From JACCTU01 sp963809175 (GTDB taxonomy: Bacteria; Actinomycetota; Thermoleophilia; Gaiellales; Gaiellaceae), in the NCBI GenBank assembly GCA_963809175.1, contig CAWEIK010000001.1:558001-622000 (forward strand): a stretch of DNA of 64,000 nucleotides. The letters are read 5' to 3'. This document shows, piece after piece, positions 1 to 9,916 of the stretch. The notes under the pieces were generated by a model. That model was not told the DNA's origin, searched no databases, and saw only the letters and a program-made list of their open reading frames with translations. The position numbers and the translations under genes are program-made. Every line of letters starts with the position of its first letter. The first letter of the stretch is position 1.

Positions 1-334
1 CGTTCATCAGCAGCAGCCCGCTCGGGTAGCCCACGCTCAAGTTGAAGAGGTCGCCGTTCACGCCGGCGACCGTCGCGGTGGTCGCCAGGCGCCGCTGCAT
101 CTGCGTGACCTTCTCGCGACCGATGATCACGTCGTTCGAGAGGATCGGCTTGAGCGCGTAGAGCCCGACGGGCCGCGGCCCGCGCAGCACGTGCGCGACG
201 ACGGGCCCGCGGGGCGTGAACTGAACGGTCTTGTCGTACGTCACGCCCGGCATCAGCACGCGCGTCTGCGCCTGCGACGACGGCGCAAGCGCGAGCGCCG
301 CCAAAGCGGCTGCAAGGACAGCCTTTTTCACCAC
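1..334 (-). CDS. Secreted phosphodiester-glycosidase-like (NAGPA family) protein, 3' truncated by window
   Basis: Only the first 111 codons are in the window. Two adjacent GTG codons (334 and 331) can start it. The N-terminus is a signal peptide (VKKAVLAAALAALALA, cleavage near PSSQAQT). The stretch TATVAGVNGDLFN followed by GYPSGLLLMN is typical of the start of the phosphodiester glycosidase / DUF2233 fold, so an exported exopolysaccharide- or sugar-phosphodiester-acting enzyme is likely. It lies just downstream of a terminator-like hairpin. The catalytic half lies outside the window, so function is inferred from the N-terminal motif only. Confidence 0.6.
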   Translation of the reverse strand, partial: MVKKAVLAAALAALALAPSSQAQTRVLMPGVTYDKTVQFTPRGPVVAHVLRGPRPVGLYALKPILSNDVIIGREKVTQMQRRLATTATVAGVNGDLFNLSVGYPSGLLLMN

Positions 335-355
335 GACCCGCGCAGACGGTAGCGC

Positions 356-382
356 AAGGCCCGGCCAAATCGGCCGGGCCTT
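356..382 (-). terminator. Terminator-like hairpin after the secreted phosphatase gene
   Basis: Perfect 11-bp inverted repeat (AAGGCCCGGCC / GGCCGGGCCTT) with a 5-nt loop, 25 nt past the stop at 407. It lacks a strong T tract on the minus strand, so efficiency is uncertain. Confidence 0.6.
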
Positions 383-406
383 ACGCGTTGCTTACCTCTG
401 ACGTCG

Positions 407-1669
407 TTAGTTCGCCGGAACCGTCACGTCGACCCAGACCGCACGGTGGTCCGAGGTCGGGGCCGGGAAGCCGAAGCCCGTGAGATCCGTGAGGTACGGG
501 AACTCGTACGGATCGCCGTCGTTCGGGTCCGTCGTCGGCCAGAACACACCTGCCCCGACGATCTGCATCGTCTTGCGCGGGAGGACGTAGTCGGCCCTCA
601 GATTTCCCGGCCCGGTGCAAGGCTGGCTGGGCGGGTTGAAGACGGCGAAGTCGCAGAAGTCCGCGGTGTCGTTGAGCGGATTGCTCCGGTGCCCGAGATT
701 CAGGTTGCCCTGAATGCTCGCCGCCCACGGGCCGCCCTGGCTCGTCGGCGTCACCTTCGAGTTGATCAGCGGATGGTCGAGCAACTGCTGGATCGAACCG
801 GGGATGCTGTCGCCGTCGAGCGGGTCGGAGTTCTGGTCACCCGCGATCACGAACAGCTCGCCCGGCTTCAGCCCGCCGCGAGCACCTCGATCGTCGTAGA
901 TGTAGCCCGACCCGCCCGGAGTGATGTAGTCGGCCCAGAAGCGGATCTCGTCGCTGTTCCGACGGCCGTTTCGATCCTCAGGCCCGTCGAACACCGGCGG
1001 GGTCGGGTGCGAGACCAGGAAGTGCACGGTTTTCTTCCCAATTGTGATCGGTAGGTCCCAGTGGCTCTTCGACGAGAGGCGGAAGATCGCCGCCTCTTCG
1101 GGCGAGTAGAACGGCGTCGGCATCAGGTTGCCCGGCATGTCCGTCCACCGGAAGAGCTGGAACGTCCGCGCGGCGGCCGCGTCGATCGGGTACTTGGAGT
1201 ACACGACCATCCCGAACTTCCCGGGGAACTCGCCGAACCCGTAGGCGTCGTCGCCGTACCCGGGCGCCAACGGGGTCGAGACGATTCCTCCGAAGTTGTT
1301 CAGGTCGAAGCCGGAGTGGATGCCCGTGTTGGACGGCGCGATGAACGAGTACGGGTACTCGATCGGCGCGGCGCCGTTCTGCGAGATCTCGAGGTAGTTG
1401 TCGCGGAACAGGTCGACCGGCCGTTGCGGGTTCGTGGCCCAGTAGTCGAACTCGTTGATCAGGAGCACGTCCGGCCGGTAGCGCTGGATCGTCTCCGCGA
1501 CGTTCTTCGCCTGCTGGTTGTTCGGTGTGGAGAGATTCATCTCCAGCTGACCTTCGAAGAACCGGTTCAGCGACGCGTTGAACGTCGAAAAACGCACGTC
1601 CGCGTCCTTCGCCTGGGCGGCCGGCGCCAACACGAGCGCGCACAGGACCGCGAGTAGCACTCTCGTCAT
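407..1669 (-). CDS. Secreted endonuclease/exonuclease/phosphatase-family protein
   Basis: 420 residues starting at ATG 1669, preceded by GGGGAGAG, a good ribosome-binding site (an upstream in-frame start at 1765 is rejected). The signal peptide MTRVLLAVLCALVLAPAAQA ends before KDADVRFSTFNASLNR. EEP-fold landmarks are visible: STFNASLNR near the N-terminus, RPDVLLINEFDY, a central FLVSHPTPP, VIAGDQNSDPLDGDS (Asn/Asp metal and phosphate site) and the terminal SDHRAVWVDV (catalytic His). The protein is therefore an exported phosphodiesterase or nuclease-like hydrolase; the substrate is unknown. Such proteins often salvage phosphate or nucleic acid outside the cell. It stands as its own unit ending in a hairpin. 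Confidence 0.85.
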   Translation of the reverse strand: MTRVLLAVLCALVLAPAAQAKDADVRFSTFNASLNRFFEGQLEMNLSTPNNQQAKNVAETIQRYRPDVLLINEFDYWATNPQRPVDLFRDNYLEISQNGAAPIEYPYSFIAPSNTGIHSGFDLNNFGGIVSTPLAPGYGDDAYGFGEFPGKFGMVVYSKYPIDAAAARTFQLFRWTDMPGNLMPTPFYSPEEAAIFRLSSKSHWDLPITIGKKTVHFLVSHPTPPVFDGPEDRNGRRNSDEIRFWADYITPGGSGYIYDDRGARGGLKPGELFVIAGDQNSDPLDGDSIPGSIQQLLDHPLINSKVTPTSQGGPWAASIQGNLNLGHRSNPLNDTADFCDFAVFNPPSQPCTGPGNLRADYVLPRKTMQIVGAGVFWPTTDPNDGDPYEFPYLTDLTGFGFPAPTSDHRAVWVDVTVPAN

Positions 1670-1758
1670 CTTCAGCTCTCCCCTCGTAGCTGTCCGGGGC
1701 TGTCTACAAGGTCGGCGGCCGATCTGCAACTCGCCTTCACCGCAGTCCCGCCGAAACT

Positions 1759-2079
1759 TCACCAAGCCTCGTACATGAGGGTGGTCATCGTCGTGTCCTC
1801 GGTCCAGAGCCGGTGGGGCACGTCGCGAGGCCAGACGACGAACTCACCTGCTCGGAGCGGCGAGCGCTCCTCGCCGACACTCGTCCAGCCCTCACCTTCG
1901 AGGCAGACGACGTAGGCGTCACGCTCGCCGGGGTGCTCGTGGATCGTTCCGCCGGGCTCGAAGCGCAGGAGCGAGAAGAAGAAGCCGGGCTCGCGGACGA
2001 GCACCTTGCCTTCCACACCCACGCAGCCCTCGAACGGCAACGGGCGCCAGTCAGGACTGGCGAACGGCTCGATCTTCAC
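1759..2079 (-). CDS. Small cupin-domain protein
   Basis: 106 residues from GTG 2079, only 10 nt after the stop of the MenA fusion, so probably co-transcribed with it. A single beta-barrel cupin is indicated by PGGTIHEHPGERDAYVV (motif 1: two His and a Glu that can bind metal) and GEFVVWPRDVPHRLW (motif 2 with the second His). A non-catalytic sensor or a small metal-dependent enzyme are both possible; nothing in the sequence distinguishes them. Confidence 0.8.
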   Translation of the reverse strand: MKIEPFASPDWRPLPFEGCVGVEGKVLVREPGFFFSLLRFEPGGTIHEHPGERDAYVVCLEGEGWTSVGEERSPLRAGEFVVWPRDVPHRLWTEDTTMTTLMYEAW

Positions 2080-2089
2080 CGGCGTTCGC

Positions 2090-3466
2090 TCAGTGCAGGA
2101 AGAACGGCGGGTCGTCGAGCGCCGCGTCCGCGATGATCGCGATCACGTAGCCGACGACGAGCAGCAGTCCCGTCACGAGGTGCAGTTGGATGTTCTTGCC
2201 CATCGCGGGCATCAGCGCGTACGGCTGGTCGTACGACTCGCGCAGCGCCCGCACGACCGGGAGCGCAAGCGGCGCCGCGAGCAGCGCGATCAAGGTCGGG
2301 CGGACGATCAGGTCGGTCACGGCGAAGACGACGATCAGGCCGAACGTGACGACGACGGCGACCTCGTAGCCCCGCACGACCGCGTCCTTCGACCAGCGCA
2401 CCGGCAGCGTCCGCTTCCCGCTCGCGGCGTCGCCCGCACGGTCGGGCACCTCGTTCACGTACAGGATCAGCGCGATCAGGATCGCGACCGGCAGCGACGC
2501 CAGCGCCGGCTCGAGCGCGTACTCGCGCGCCTGGACGAAGTAGGCGCCGAGCGCCATGATCGGGCCGAAGCCGACCGCAACCGCGACCTCGCCGAGGCCG
2601 CGGTGCACGAGGCGAAGCGGCGGCGCGGTGTAGAAGAAGCCGATCAGCGCACCGGCGACGCCGAGCCAGAGCAGGTCCCACCCGCGCGTGGCGGCGAGGA
2701 AGACGCCGATCCCGATCCCGACGGCGAAGAACGCGGACGCCAGCAACGCCATCGTGCGCATGCTGACGAGCCCGTAGAGAATCACGCGCGAGCCGCCGCT
2801 GAACTGCGTCGGGTTGACGTTCGCCTCGTCGGCGCCGCTCTGCGTGTCGAAGACGTCGTTGAAGACGTTCACCCCGAGGTGGATCGCAGCGCCGCCGACG
2901 AGCGTGAGCAGCGCGAGCCACCAGTTGAAGCCGTTGACGTACGCGGCGACCGCGATCCCGAGCAGGATCGGCACGAACGTCGCCGACAGGAACGGCAGGC
3001 GCGTCGCCCGCAGGAACAGCCAGCCGAACGAGAGCTTCGGCCGCACGTCACGACCGGTCTCGGCGGAGACCTTCTCGAAGTAGCGCCGAGCCTGCGGCAC
3101 GCTGCGCTCCGAGAACTCGAAGAAGGGAACCTCCTCCTCGTCCCAGCCCAGTGCGCGGTCGGGTGTGAGCACGAGCTCATCGCCGTCGGCCTGCGTGAGC
3201 CTCCCCCACAGCGACACGTACCTGCGCTCGTCGTAGCCGATGCCCGGCTGCGGCCTGATGTGACTGAAGACGACGTTCACCTGCTCGCCGATCGGCGGCT
3301 GCACCTCGTCGCCGGCGACGGCGCGAAGCGCAACGACGCCGCGCTCCGGATCGGCGCGGAAGTCCGTCGCGACCGAGAGCGGGTAGCCCTCGTCGTCGAC
3401 GAACACGATCACGGCATGCTCGAAACGATCGGCGAGCCGTGCGAGGAGCTCGGCCGACGGCTTCAA
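2090..3466 (-). CDS. Split-barrel (PPOX-like) domain fused to UbiA/MenA prenyltransferase
   Basis: 458 residues from a TTG start at 3466 that overlaps the TGA of the preceding gene (TTGA). Residues about 1-150 form a pyridoxamine-phosphate-oxidase-like flavin split barrel (EHAVIVFVDDEGYPLSVATDF, then VSLWGRLTQ). Residues about 160-458 are a UbiA-type membrane prenyltransferase with about eight hydrophobic helices and both Asp-rich motifs, NVFNDVFDTQSGADE and NEVPDRAGDAASGKR. These bind prenyl diphosphate through Mg2+. Given menG and a polyprenyl synthase alongside, the prenyltransferase is most likely 1,4-dihydroxy-2-naphthoate polyprenyltransferase (MenA). The fused N-terminal barrel is unusual. 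No other men genes are present. Confidence 0.85.
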   Translation of the reverse strand: MKPSAELLARLADRFEHAVIVFVDDEGYPLSVATDFRADPERGVVALRAVAGDEVQPPIGEQVNVVFSHIRPQPGIGYDERRYVSLWGRLTQADGDELVLTPDRALGWDEEEVPFFEFSERSVPQARRYFEKVSAETGRDVRPKLSFGWLFLRATRLPFLSATFVPILLGIAVAAYVNGFNWWLALLTLVGGAAIHLGVNVFNDVFDTQSGADEANVNPTQFSGGSRVILYGLVSMRTMALLASAFFAVGIGIGVFLAATRGWDLLWLGVAGALIGFFYTAPPLRLVHRGLGEVAVAVGFGPIMALGAYFVQAREYALEPALASLPVAILIALILYVNEVPDRAGDAASGKRTLPVRWSKDAVVRGYEVAVVVTFGLIVVFAVTDLIVRPTLIALLAAPLALPVVRALRESYDQPYALMPAMGKNIQLHLVTGLLLVVGYVIAIIADAALDDPPFFLH

Positions 3467-3948
3467 CGCGCGACCCCGGCGAGCTCGAAGACCTGCGGCG
3501 CGCGATCGGTGCGTCCGTCCTCCCAGAGAAACGCGCGCCGTGGGCTGATCTCGATCACGGCCCGTTCGAAGAAGAGCGGCAGCGCGACGCGCTTGCCGAG
3601 GAACATGTCGATCACCGGCTCCTTCTCGCGCCACAGCGGCAAGACGCGCTCCCAGCCGGAGTGAAGGTCGCTGTCGTCGACGACGGCGTCCCCCTGGATC
3701 GTCGCGCGGTGGAAGCGGTCGCCCTTGACAGCCGCCGGGTCGCTGATCGAGAGCGACACCTTCGGGTTGGCCTTGATGTGCTCGAGCTTGCGGGAGAAGA
3801 GGACGCTCGACGTGAGGTAGATCAGCTCGCCGTCGTAGAACGGGATCAGCGGGTGCGTGACGAGGCGGCCCGCTTCGTCCAGCACCGTGAGCTCGCCGAC
3901 CAAGGCGGTCGCCAGCAGCTCTTCGATCGGCTCGGGAAGCACGCCCAC
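3463..3948 (-). CDS. Pyridoxamine 5'-phosphate oxidase-like flavin-binding protein
   Basis: 161 residues from GTG 3948. The sequence shows a split-barrel FMN fold: GELTVLDEAGRLVTHPLIPF, FSRKLEHIKANPKVSLSISD and RATIQGDAVVDD. It overlaps the next gene by 4 nt, and that gene itself begins with a second split-barrel domain. The two barrels may therefore pair, since this family functions as dimers. The substrate is unknown; context suggests a quinone or F420/flavin-linked role in menaquinone metabolism. Confidence 0.8.
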   Translation of the reverse strand: MGVLPEPIEELLATALVGELTVLDEAGRLVTHPLIPFYDGELIYLTSSVLFSRKLEHIKANPKVSLSISDPAAVKGDRFHRATIQGDAVVDDSDLHSGWERVLPLWREKEPVIDMFLGKRVALPLFFERAVIEISPRRAFLWEDGRTDRAPQVFELAGVAR

Positions 3949-3982
3949 GCTGCGGACGATAATGGAGCGCCGCGAGTCTGTG

Positions 3983-4873
3983 TTAGCTCTTGCGCTCGAT
4001 CACGATGTGCGTGAGCGCTTCCAGGCGGGGCTCGTCCCGGAGCAGGTCCCGCGCCTGCCGCGCGTAGTCGAGGGCGACCTCCCGCGAGCGCTCGAGCGCG
4101 CCCGTCGCGGCAACGCGCACGAGCGCGCCGTCGACCGGCCAGCCGGCAAGCGCCTGGCGGACGACCTCGTCCTCGCGCGCCGCGAGGAGCAGCGGCAGCG
4201 TCGGCGTGCCCTCGCGCAGGTCGGTGCCCGCGACCTTGCCCGTCTCGATCGTGTCGCCCGAGCAGTCGAGGATGTCGTCGACGATCTGGAACGCCATCCC
4301 GAGCGCGAGCCCGAACCGCCCGAGCCGCTCCTCGCGCGAGCCGAGCAGGCAGGACGCCTCGAAGAGCTTCCCGGTCTTCAACGCGATTCGCTCGAAGTAC
4401 GCCTCCTCGGTCGTCGCGGGGTCGTGCTGCTGCGTGCGCTGAAGCGCTTCACCGCGCGCGAGCGCGAGGCACGTGTCCGCGAGGATCCGCACGCCTTCGA
4501 GGTCACCCGCCTCGGCGAGCTCGGCGAACGCGGTCGCGAAGAGGTAGTCGCCCGCCGCCCGGGCCGCACCGGCGCCGTGCGCGTGCCAGACCGCCTCGCG
4601 ACCGCGTCTCAGTTCGGCACCGTCGACGAGGTCGTCGTGCACGAGCGTCGCGGTGTGCACGAGCTCGACCGCGACACCGCCGCGAAGTGCACGCTCGCGA
4701 TCGTCGGAGGTGAGGTGCACGAGCAGCGGCCGGAGCCGCTTGCCGCCCGCGTCGAGGGCGTCGGCTCCGACGCGCGCGGCCACCCCCGGGTACCGCGCGC
4801 TCGCGCGGCGCAGGCGCGCCTCGAGCTCGTCGAGGTACGGCTCCGCCTGAAGGAGCACGGCCTCCGCTTTCAT
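3983..4873 (-). CDS. Polyprenyl diphosphate synthase (heptaprenyl/nonaprenyl type)
   Basis: 296 residues, start ATG 4873 overlapping the menG stop (ATGA). All-trans prenyl synthase signatures are intact: GGKRLRPLLVHL, the first Asp-rich motif VHDDLVDGAELRRG, KTGKLFEASC, and the second, FQIVDDILDCSGD, followed by KVAGTDLREGTPTLPLL. It condenses isopentenyl diphosphate into the side chain of menaquinone. Position between menG and the MenA fusion supports that role rather than carotenoid synthesis; chain length cannot be read with certainty. Confidence 0.92.
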   Translation of the reverse strand: MKAEAVLLQAEPYLDELEARLRRASARYPGVAARVGADALDAGGKRLRPLLVHLTSDDRERALRGGVAVELVHTATLVHDDLVDGAELRRGREAVWHAHGAGAARAAGDYLFATAFAELAEAGDLEGVRILADTCLALARGEALQRTQQHDPATTEEAYFERIALKTGKLFEASCLLGSREERLGRFGLALGMAFQIVDDILDCSGDTIETGKVAGTDLREGTPTLPLLLAAREDEVVRQALAGWPVDGALVRVAATGALERSREVALDYARQARDLLRDEPRLEALTHIVIERKS

Positions 4874-5573
4874 CGTCGCCCCACGTGGAGCGAGACGATG
4901 CCGCCGGCGAGCAAGCGGTAGCTCACGTCGGCGAAGCCCGCGCGCTCGAGCGCAGCCGCCAGGTCGTCCGGGCCGGGGAAGCGGCGAACGCTTGCGGGGA
5001 GGTAGCTGTAGGCGACGCCGCCGCCCGGGAGCACCTTGCCGGCGAGCGGGATCAGCACGTCGAACCAGAGCCGGAAGAACGGGCGCAGCAGACCCTTCGG
5101 CCGGGTGATCTCGAGGACCGCGAGCCGGCCGCCCGGCCGCACGACTCGCGCGAGCTCGCGCAGCCCCGCGTCGAGATCGTCGACGTTCCGGATGCCGAAG
5201 CCGATCGTCGCGGAGTCGAACGCCGCGTCGTCGAACGGCAGCGCGAGCACGTCGCCGCTGGATCCACTCGATCTGATCCGACTTCCGCCGTGCGCGCTCG
5301 AGCATCCGCTCGGAGAAGTCGAGGCCGGTCACCTCTCCGCCCGACGTCGGCAGCGGCCAGTGCAAGGTCGCCGGTTCCGCACGCCGCGTCGAGCACCCGG
5401 TCGCCCGGCCGGACCGCGCTCGCCGCGGCGAGCCGGCGCCAGCGCCCGTCGAGCCCCATCGTGAACACCCGGTTCATCGCGTCGTAGACCGGCGCGATCC
5501 GGTCGAACATCGCGCGAACGCCGTCGGGCGAGAGCGTCCCGGAGGAGCGGGCTATGCGGGGGACGACGTGCAT
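4870..5573 (-). CDS. menG: Demethylmenaquinone methyltransferase (menG/ubiE), two frameshifts
   Basis: About 233 residues once two frame breaks are repaired. Frame one carries the N-terminus (VRAMFDRIAPVYDAMNRVFT) and SAM motif VLDAACGTGDLALAAADVG. A short second-frame piece carries VTGLDFSERMLERARRK. The last frame carries LALPFDDAAFDSATIGFGIRN and LARVVRPGGRLAVLEI. Each change is explained by one extra base, near 5341 (CCC run) and 5257. The enzyme methylates demethylmenaquinone using S-adenosylmethionine, the last step of menaquinone synthesis. It overlaps the polyprenyl synthase by 4 nt and follows qcrC by 7 nt. Confidence 0.88.
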
Positions 5574-5580
5574 GGACGGG

Positions 5581-6387
5581 TCAATTGCCGCCCTTCGACT
5601 CGAAGAGGAAGGTCGCGACCGCGTTCAGGTTCTCGTCGCCGAGGTTCTCGAACGCGGGCATCACGTTGTTCCCGAACGCCGACGGGTTCGCGACGTAGCG
5701 GTGGAAGTAGTCGATGCTCTGCCCGGACGCGCCGATCTCCGAGAGCTCGGGAGCGCCGACGTTCGCGGACCCCGAGCCGAGGTAGACGTGGCATTGCAGA
5801 CAGCCCACCTGCGCGAAGATCTCGGCGCCGCGCCTGGCCTCCGGCGAGAAACCGCCCTGCTGTTCCGACCAGCTGTCGACCGCCGCGACGGCCTCGCTCC
5901 CGAGCGACTCGCGCGCGGTCGCGCCCTTGTAGGTGAGCACGCCCATCGAGACCGCGGTCAGCACGGCGGCGATCACGGCAACGGGGCGGTGCGAGAGCCG
6001 GCGTTCCGGCCGCCGGTCGATGAACGGCAGCGCGAACAGCATGACCATCAGCAGCGTCGGGATCCCGACCGTGCCGAGGATCACGGACTCCGGCCACTTG
6101 AAGATCCGCAGCAGGTAGAAGAGGAAGTAGAAGTACCAGTCCGGCCGCGGGATGAAGTTCGTCGTCCCGGGGTCCGCCTTCTCGGAGTACCACGGGCCGA
6201 TCTCGCCCGGCGTCGTCCCGTCCGCCGTGAAGTACCAGACGCACGCGAGCGCGATGATCACGGCGACGACGACGAGGCTCATCACCGTGTCGTGGAACAT
6301 CGCGTAGGGGAAGAACGGCTTCCCCTCGCGCTCGACGTCCTCCTTGTAGCGCTTGAAGCCCTCTCTGCGCTCGTCGGCGGCGCTCAT
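5581..6387 (-). CDS. qcrC: Menaquinol-cytochrome c reductase cytochrome b/c subunit (subunit IV fused to cytochrome c)
   Basis: 268 residues. Residues about 30-145 correspond to cytochrome b C-terminal subunit IV with three membrane helices and the quinol-oxidation-site motif PDWYFYFLFYLLR (PEWY equivalent). After a further helix (residues about 150-172) comes a C-terminal monohaem cytochrome c domain with the haem site VGCLQCHVYL and a distal NVMPAF methionine. This arrangement matches the b6c complexes of menaquinone-using bacteria. It overlaps qcrB by 4 nt (ATGA), so the three subunits form one operon. Confidence 0.93.
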   Translation of the reverse strand: MSAADERREGFKRYKEDVEREGKPFFPYAMFHDTVMSLVVVAVIIALACVWYFTADGTTPGEIGPWYSEKADPGTTNFIPRPDWYFYFLFYLLRIFKWPESVILGTVGIPTLLMVMLFALPFIDRRPERRLSHRPVAVIAAVLTAVSMGVLTYKGATARESLGSEAVAAVDSWSEQQGGFSPEARRGAEIFAQVGCLQCHVYLGSGSANVGAPELSEIGASGQSIDYFHRYVANPSAFGNNVMPAFENLGDENLNAVATFLFESKGGN

Positions 6388-7172
6388 TCGCGGCCTCCGC
6401 GCGTCAAGCCGGAGCGGCCGTTGGGCGGCTCGGGCGGGCGCTCACGGCCGGCTGCGACCTTCGACCAGGGCGGCGACGAGACGCCCAACCTCGTCACCAG
6501 GTAGAGGTGCAGCCCGATCAGGGCGAACAGCGCCCCGGGGATCAGGAGCATGTGCAGCGCGTACCAGATCGAGAGCGTGTTGGTTCCGATCTCCGCCCCG
6601 CCGCGCAGGAACTGCGCGAGGAACGGCCCGGCGAACGGGGCGCTGGCGTTGATGTTGACCCCGACGACGGTCGCCCAGTACGCCGTCTGGTCCCACGGCA
6701 GCAGGTAGCCGGTGAACCCCGCGAGCATGCCGGTGATCAGCAACGCTGCGCCGACGAGCCAGTTCAGCTCGCGCGGGTACTTGTACGCGCCGAACAGGAA
6801 CACGCGCGCCATGTGGAAGAACATCAGGATGATGAACACGCTCGCGCCCCAGCGGTGCATTCCGCGCACGAGCCAGCCGAGCGTCAGCTCGTTCGTGATG
6901 TGCTCGATCGATTGGTACGCCTTGTCCGGATCGGGCTTGTAGTAGAAGGCGAGGATCACGCCGGTGCCGGCCTGCACGAGGAACGCGGTCAGCGTCGCCG
7001 AGCCGAGCGTGTGCCACCAGCTCGAGTCGCGCGGGACCTTGCGGAAGAGGAACCACTTGACGCCGCCGACGAGCCCGGAGCGCTCCTCGAGCCAGTCGAG
7101 CGGGTAGAGGAGAAGCCCGACGAGCTGCTGCTGCTTGCCCTTCTGCTTGCGAGGAGGCGCCGCCGTCGCCAT
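6384..7172 (-). CDS. qcrB: Menaquinol-cytochrome c reductase cytochrome b (b6-type N-terminal subunit)
   Basis: 262 residues from ATG 7172, which shares one base with the qcrA stop. The four-helix cytochrome b6 core is present with paired haem-binding histidines in HRWGASVFIILMFFHMARVF and WYALHMLLIPGALFALIGLH. The Qo-region sequence is GYLLPWDQTAYWATVVG. The hydrophilic tail is short and Pro/Gly-rich. Together with qcrC it makes a complete split cytochrome b. It transfers electrons from menaquinol to the Rieske centre and to the haems. Confidence 0.94.
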   Translation of the reverse strand: MATAAPPRKQKGKQQQLVGLLLYPLDWLEERSGLVGGVKWFLFRKVPRDSSWWHTLGSATLTAFLVQAGTGVILAFYYKPDPDKAYQSIEHITNELTLGWLVRGMHRWGASVFIILMFFHMARVFLFGAYKYPRELNWLVGAALLITGMLAGFTGYLLPWDQTAYWATVVGVNINASAPFAGPFLAQFLRGGAEIGTNTLSIWYALHMLLIPGALFALIGLHLYLVTRLGVSSPPWSKVAAGRERPPEPPNGRSGLTRGGRE

Positions 7173-8098
7173 CAGTGCGGCGGCTCGAGCGGGTAGAGGA
7201 TCGCCTCCACGCCGTCCACGTGGACGCTCGGGTTCACCCAGTCGTACGCGTGGATGACCGCGTCCGCGCCCGTGCCGTCGACCTCGCCGACCGAGTACGG
7301 CTCGGTCAGCACGAGGCGGCCGTCGCGGATCTCGAAGCGGTAGCGATCGAGCGCGCGCACCGGCGGACCCGCCGTCCGGTTGCCCTCGGTGTCGTACTGG
7401 CCGCCGTGACACGGGCAGCCGAAGCCCGACGCGGCCTGGGTCGGCGTCAGCGAGACCGACGGGCCGTCCTCGACCGCGACGACCTGCTGCTGGTCCTCGA
7501 GCGAGAGGCCGTTCACCTGCACGGGGCAGCCGAGGTGGACGCAGCGGTTCGAGAGGATCGTGAAGCTCGGGACACCGTCCTTGAACCCGTTGTTGCGAAC
7601 GTACGCGGTCCGCCGAGAGACCTCTCCCTGCTCGGGCTTGCTGAGGAACGTCGCGACGACGAACTCACCCTCCGGGTAGTCCTCGATCGGACCGATGTCG
7701 ATGTCGTCGCTTCCCTGGTCCACGAACGCGGGCAGGACGGCGAAGCCGGCAACCGGGAGGGCGACCAGGCCGGTGATCACGCCTCCGAGCCCGAGCGTTG
7801 CCAACCCGATGAAGGTGCCTCGGCGATACAGGGTGGGGTCCTCTTCTTCCTCGACGACCGTCGCGTCGGCCGGTGCCGGCGCTGCGGCGGCGACCTCGGC
7901 CGGCTCGCCGCCGTTCATCGCGTCGCGCACCCAGACGAACCCGAAGCCGGCCATCAGGACCGCGCCCACGCCGACGGACACCCAGCTGCCGATCACGAGG
8001 CCGACGAGCGCGACCGTCAAGCCGACCGCGAAGCCGAGCGGCCACAGGCTCGGGGCAGGCCCGTGAGCCGGTCCGGTCGGCCCCTTGGTCTCGACCAC
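7172..8098 (-). CDS. qcrA: Rieske [2Fe-2S] subunit of the menaquinol-cytochrome c reductase
   Basis: 308 residues from GTG 8098. The cluster ligands are clear: CVHLGCP (Cys, His) and FGCPCHGGQY (Cys, His), with the disulfide cysteines within the same motifs, followed by the GPPVRALDRYRFEI strand. The N-terminal third holds about three hydrophobic helices (residues 17-58 and 95-125), more than the single anchor of mitochondrial Rieske proteins and similar to actinobacterial QcrA. It heads the qcrABC set. Confidence 0.94.
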   Translation of the reverse strand: MVETKGPTGPAHGPAPSLWPLGFAVGLTVALVGLVIGSWVSVGVGAVLMAGFGFVWVRDAMNGGEPAEVAAAAPAPADATVVEEEEDPTLYRRGTFIGLATLGLGGVITGLVALPVAGFAVLPAFVDQGSDDIDIGPIEDYPEGEFVVATFLSKPEQGEVSRRTAYVRNNGFKDGVPSFTILSNRCVHLGCPVQVNGLSLEDQQQVVAVEDGPSVSLTPTQAASGFGCPCHGGQYDTEGNRTAGPPVRALDRYRFEIRDGRLVLTEPYSVGEVDGTGADAVIHAYDWVNPSVHVDGVEAILYPLEPPH

Positions 8099-8105
8099 TA
8101 GCGCC

Positions 8106-8273
8106 TCACCTCGAGCGCCGCCGCTGGATGACGTAGTGGGACAGCTCGCCGACGGCGATCACGCCGATGAAGACGAGCCCGACGATCAACATCGCCGTGA
8201 TCACCTTCAGGCCCTCCTCGGCAGCGTCGGGCGCGGCCTCGAAGAGCGGCAGAATCGCTCCGAGCGTGCTCAC
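8106..8273 (-). CDS. Small single-helix membrane protein (55 aa) upstream of qcrA
   Basis: A GTG-started frame at 8273 reads VSTLGAILPLFEAA, an acidic stretch, then a hydrophobic helix (VITAMLIVGLVFIGVIAVGE), and ends in a basic tail (QRRRSR). The stop is 7 nt before the qcrA start. The topology of one helix with a positive C-terminus resembles small accessory subunits of respiratory complexes. No family is recognised. Tight spacing within the qcr operon suggests it may assist or join the bc complex; this is inference. Confidence 0.6.
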   Translation of the reverse strand: MSTLGAILPLFEAAPDAAEEGLKVITAMLIVGLVFIGVIAVGELSHYVIQRRRSR

Positions 8274-8284
8274 CGGGCGGGAAT

Positions 8285-8699
8285 CTATCCGACCCGCCGG
8301 GCGTGCGCGGCAAGCGCGGCGGCACGCGCCGACGCCTCGGCACCGCCGCCGTCGAGACGCTCGGCGGTCTCGGCCCAGACCTCCCCGTCACCGGGCGCCC
8401 CCTCGGCGCGCAGATGCGCGCAGCGCGCGATCAGCTCGGCGAGCTCCCGGATCGCCTCGACGTCGCCGAGCTCCGCGATCCGCACGAGCCCGTGCGCGTA
8501 GAGGTAGTCCCCGAGCAGGAGCGCGACATCGGGGTCCTCCGGGTCGAAGAGCCTGGATGTGCCGTAGTGCACGAGGTACCCCTCGTAGATCGTCTCGAGC
8601 CCGAGGGCGTACCGCTCGTCCGCGAGCGGGGAGAAGACGGCCTCGAGCTCGGGCTCGGGGCGAAGCGCGTCGCCCCAGAGCGGGCTCTCCCGCCGGGCT

Positions 8700-8725
<26 letters not shown>
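8285..8725 (-). CDS. Conserved hypothetical protein between hemL and qcr genes
   Basis: 146 residues from ATG 8725, overlapping the hemL 3' end by 26 nt. The middle (LLLGDYLYAHGLVRIAEL, then EAIRELAELIARCAHLRAEG) looks all-helical and faintly like the GDYLFA helix of polyprenyl synthases, but there are no Asp-rich motifs, so it cannot be a synthase. It has an Ala-rich C-terminus. I do not recognise the family. Its position suggests a link to haem or quinone metabolism. Confidence 0.65.

Positions 8726-9915
<1,190 letters not shown>

Positions 9916-9916
<1 letters not shown>

Noticed and set aside
3983..5365. Fusion of menG and polyprenyl synthase as one 460-codon protein
   Set aside because: The frame joins an out-of-frame menG fragment to the synthase. 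A normal ATG with coupled overlap at 4873 gives the expected synthase length.
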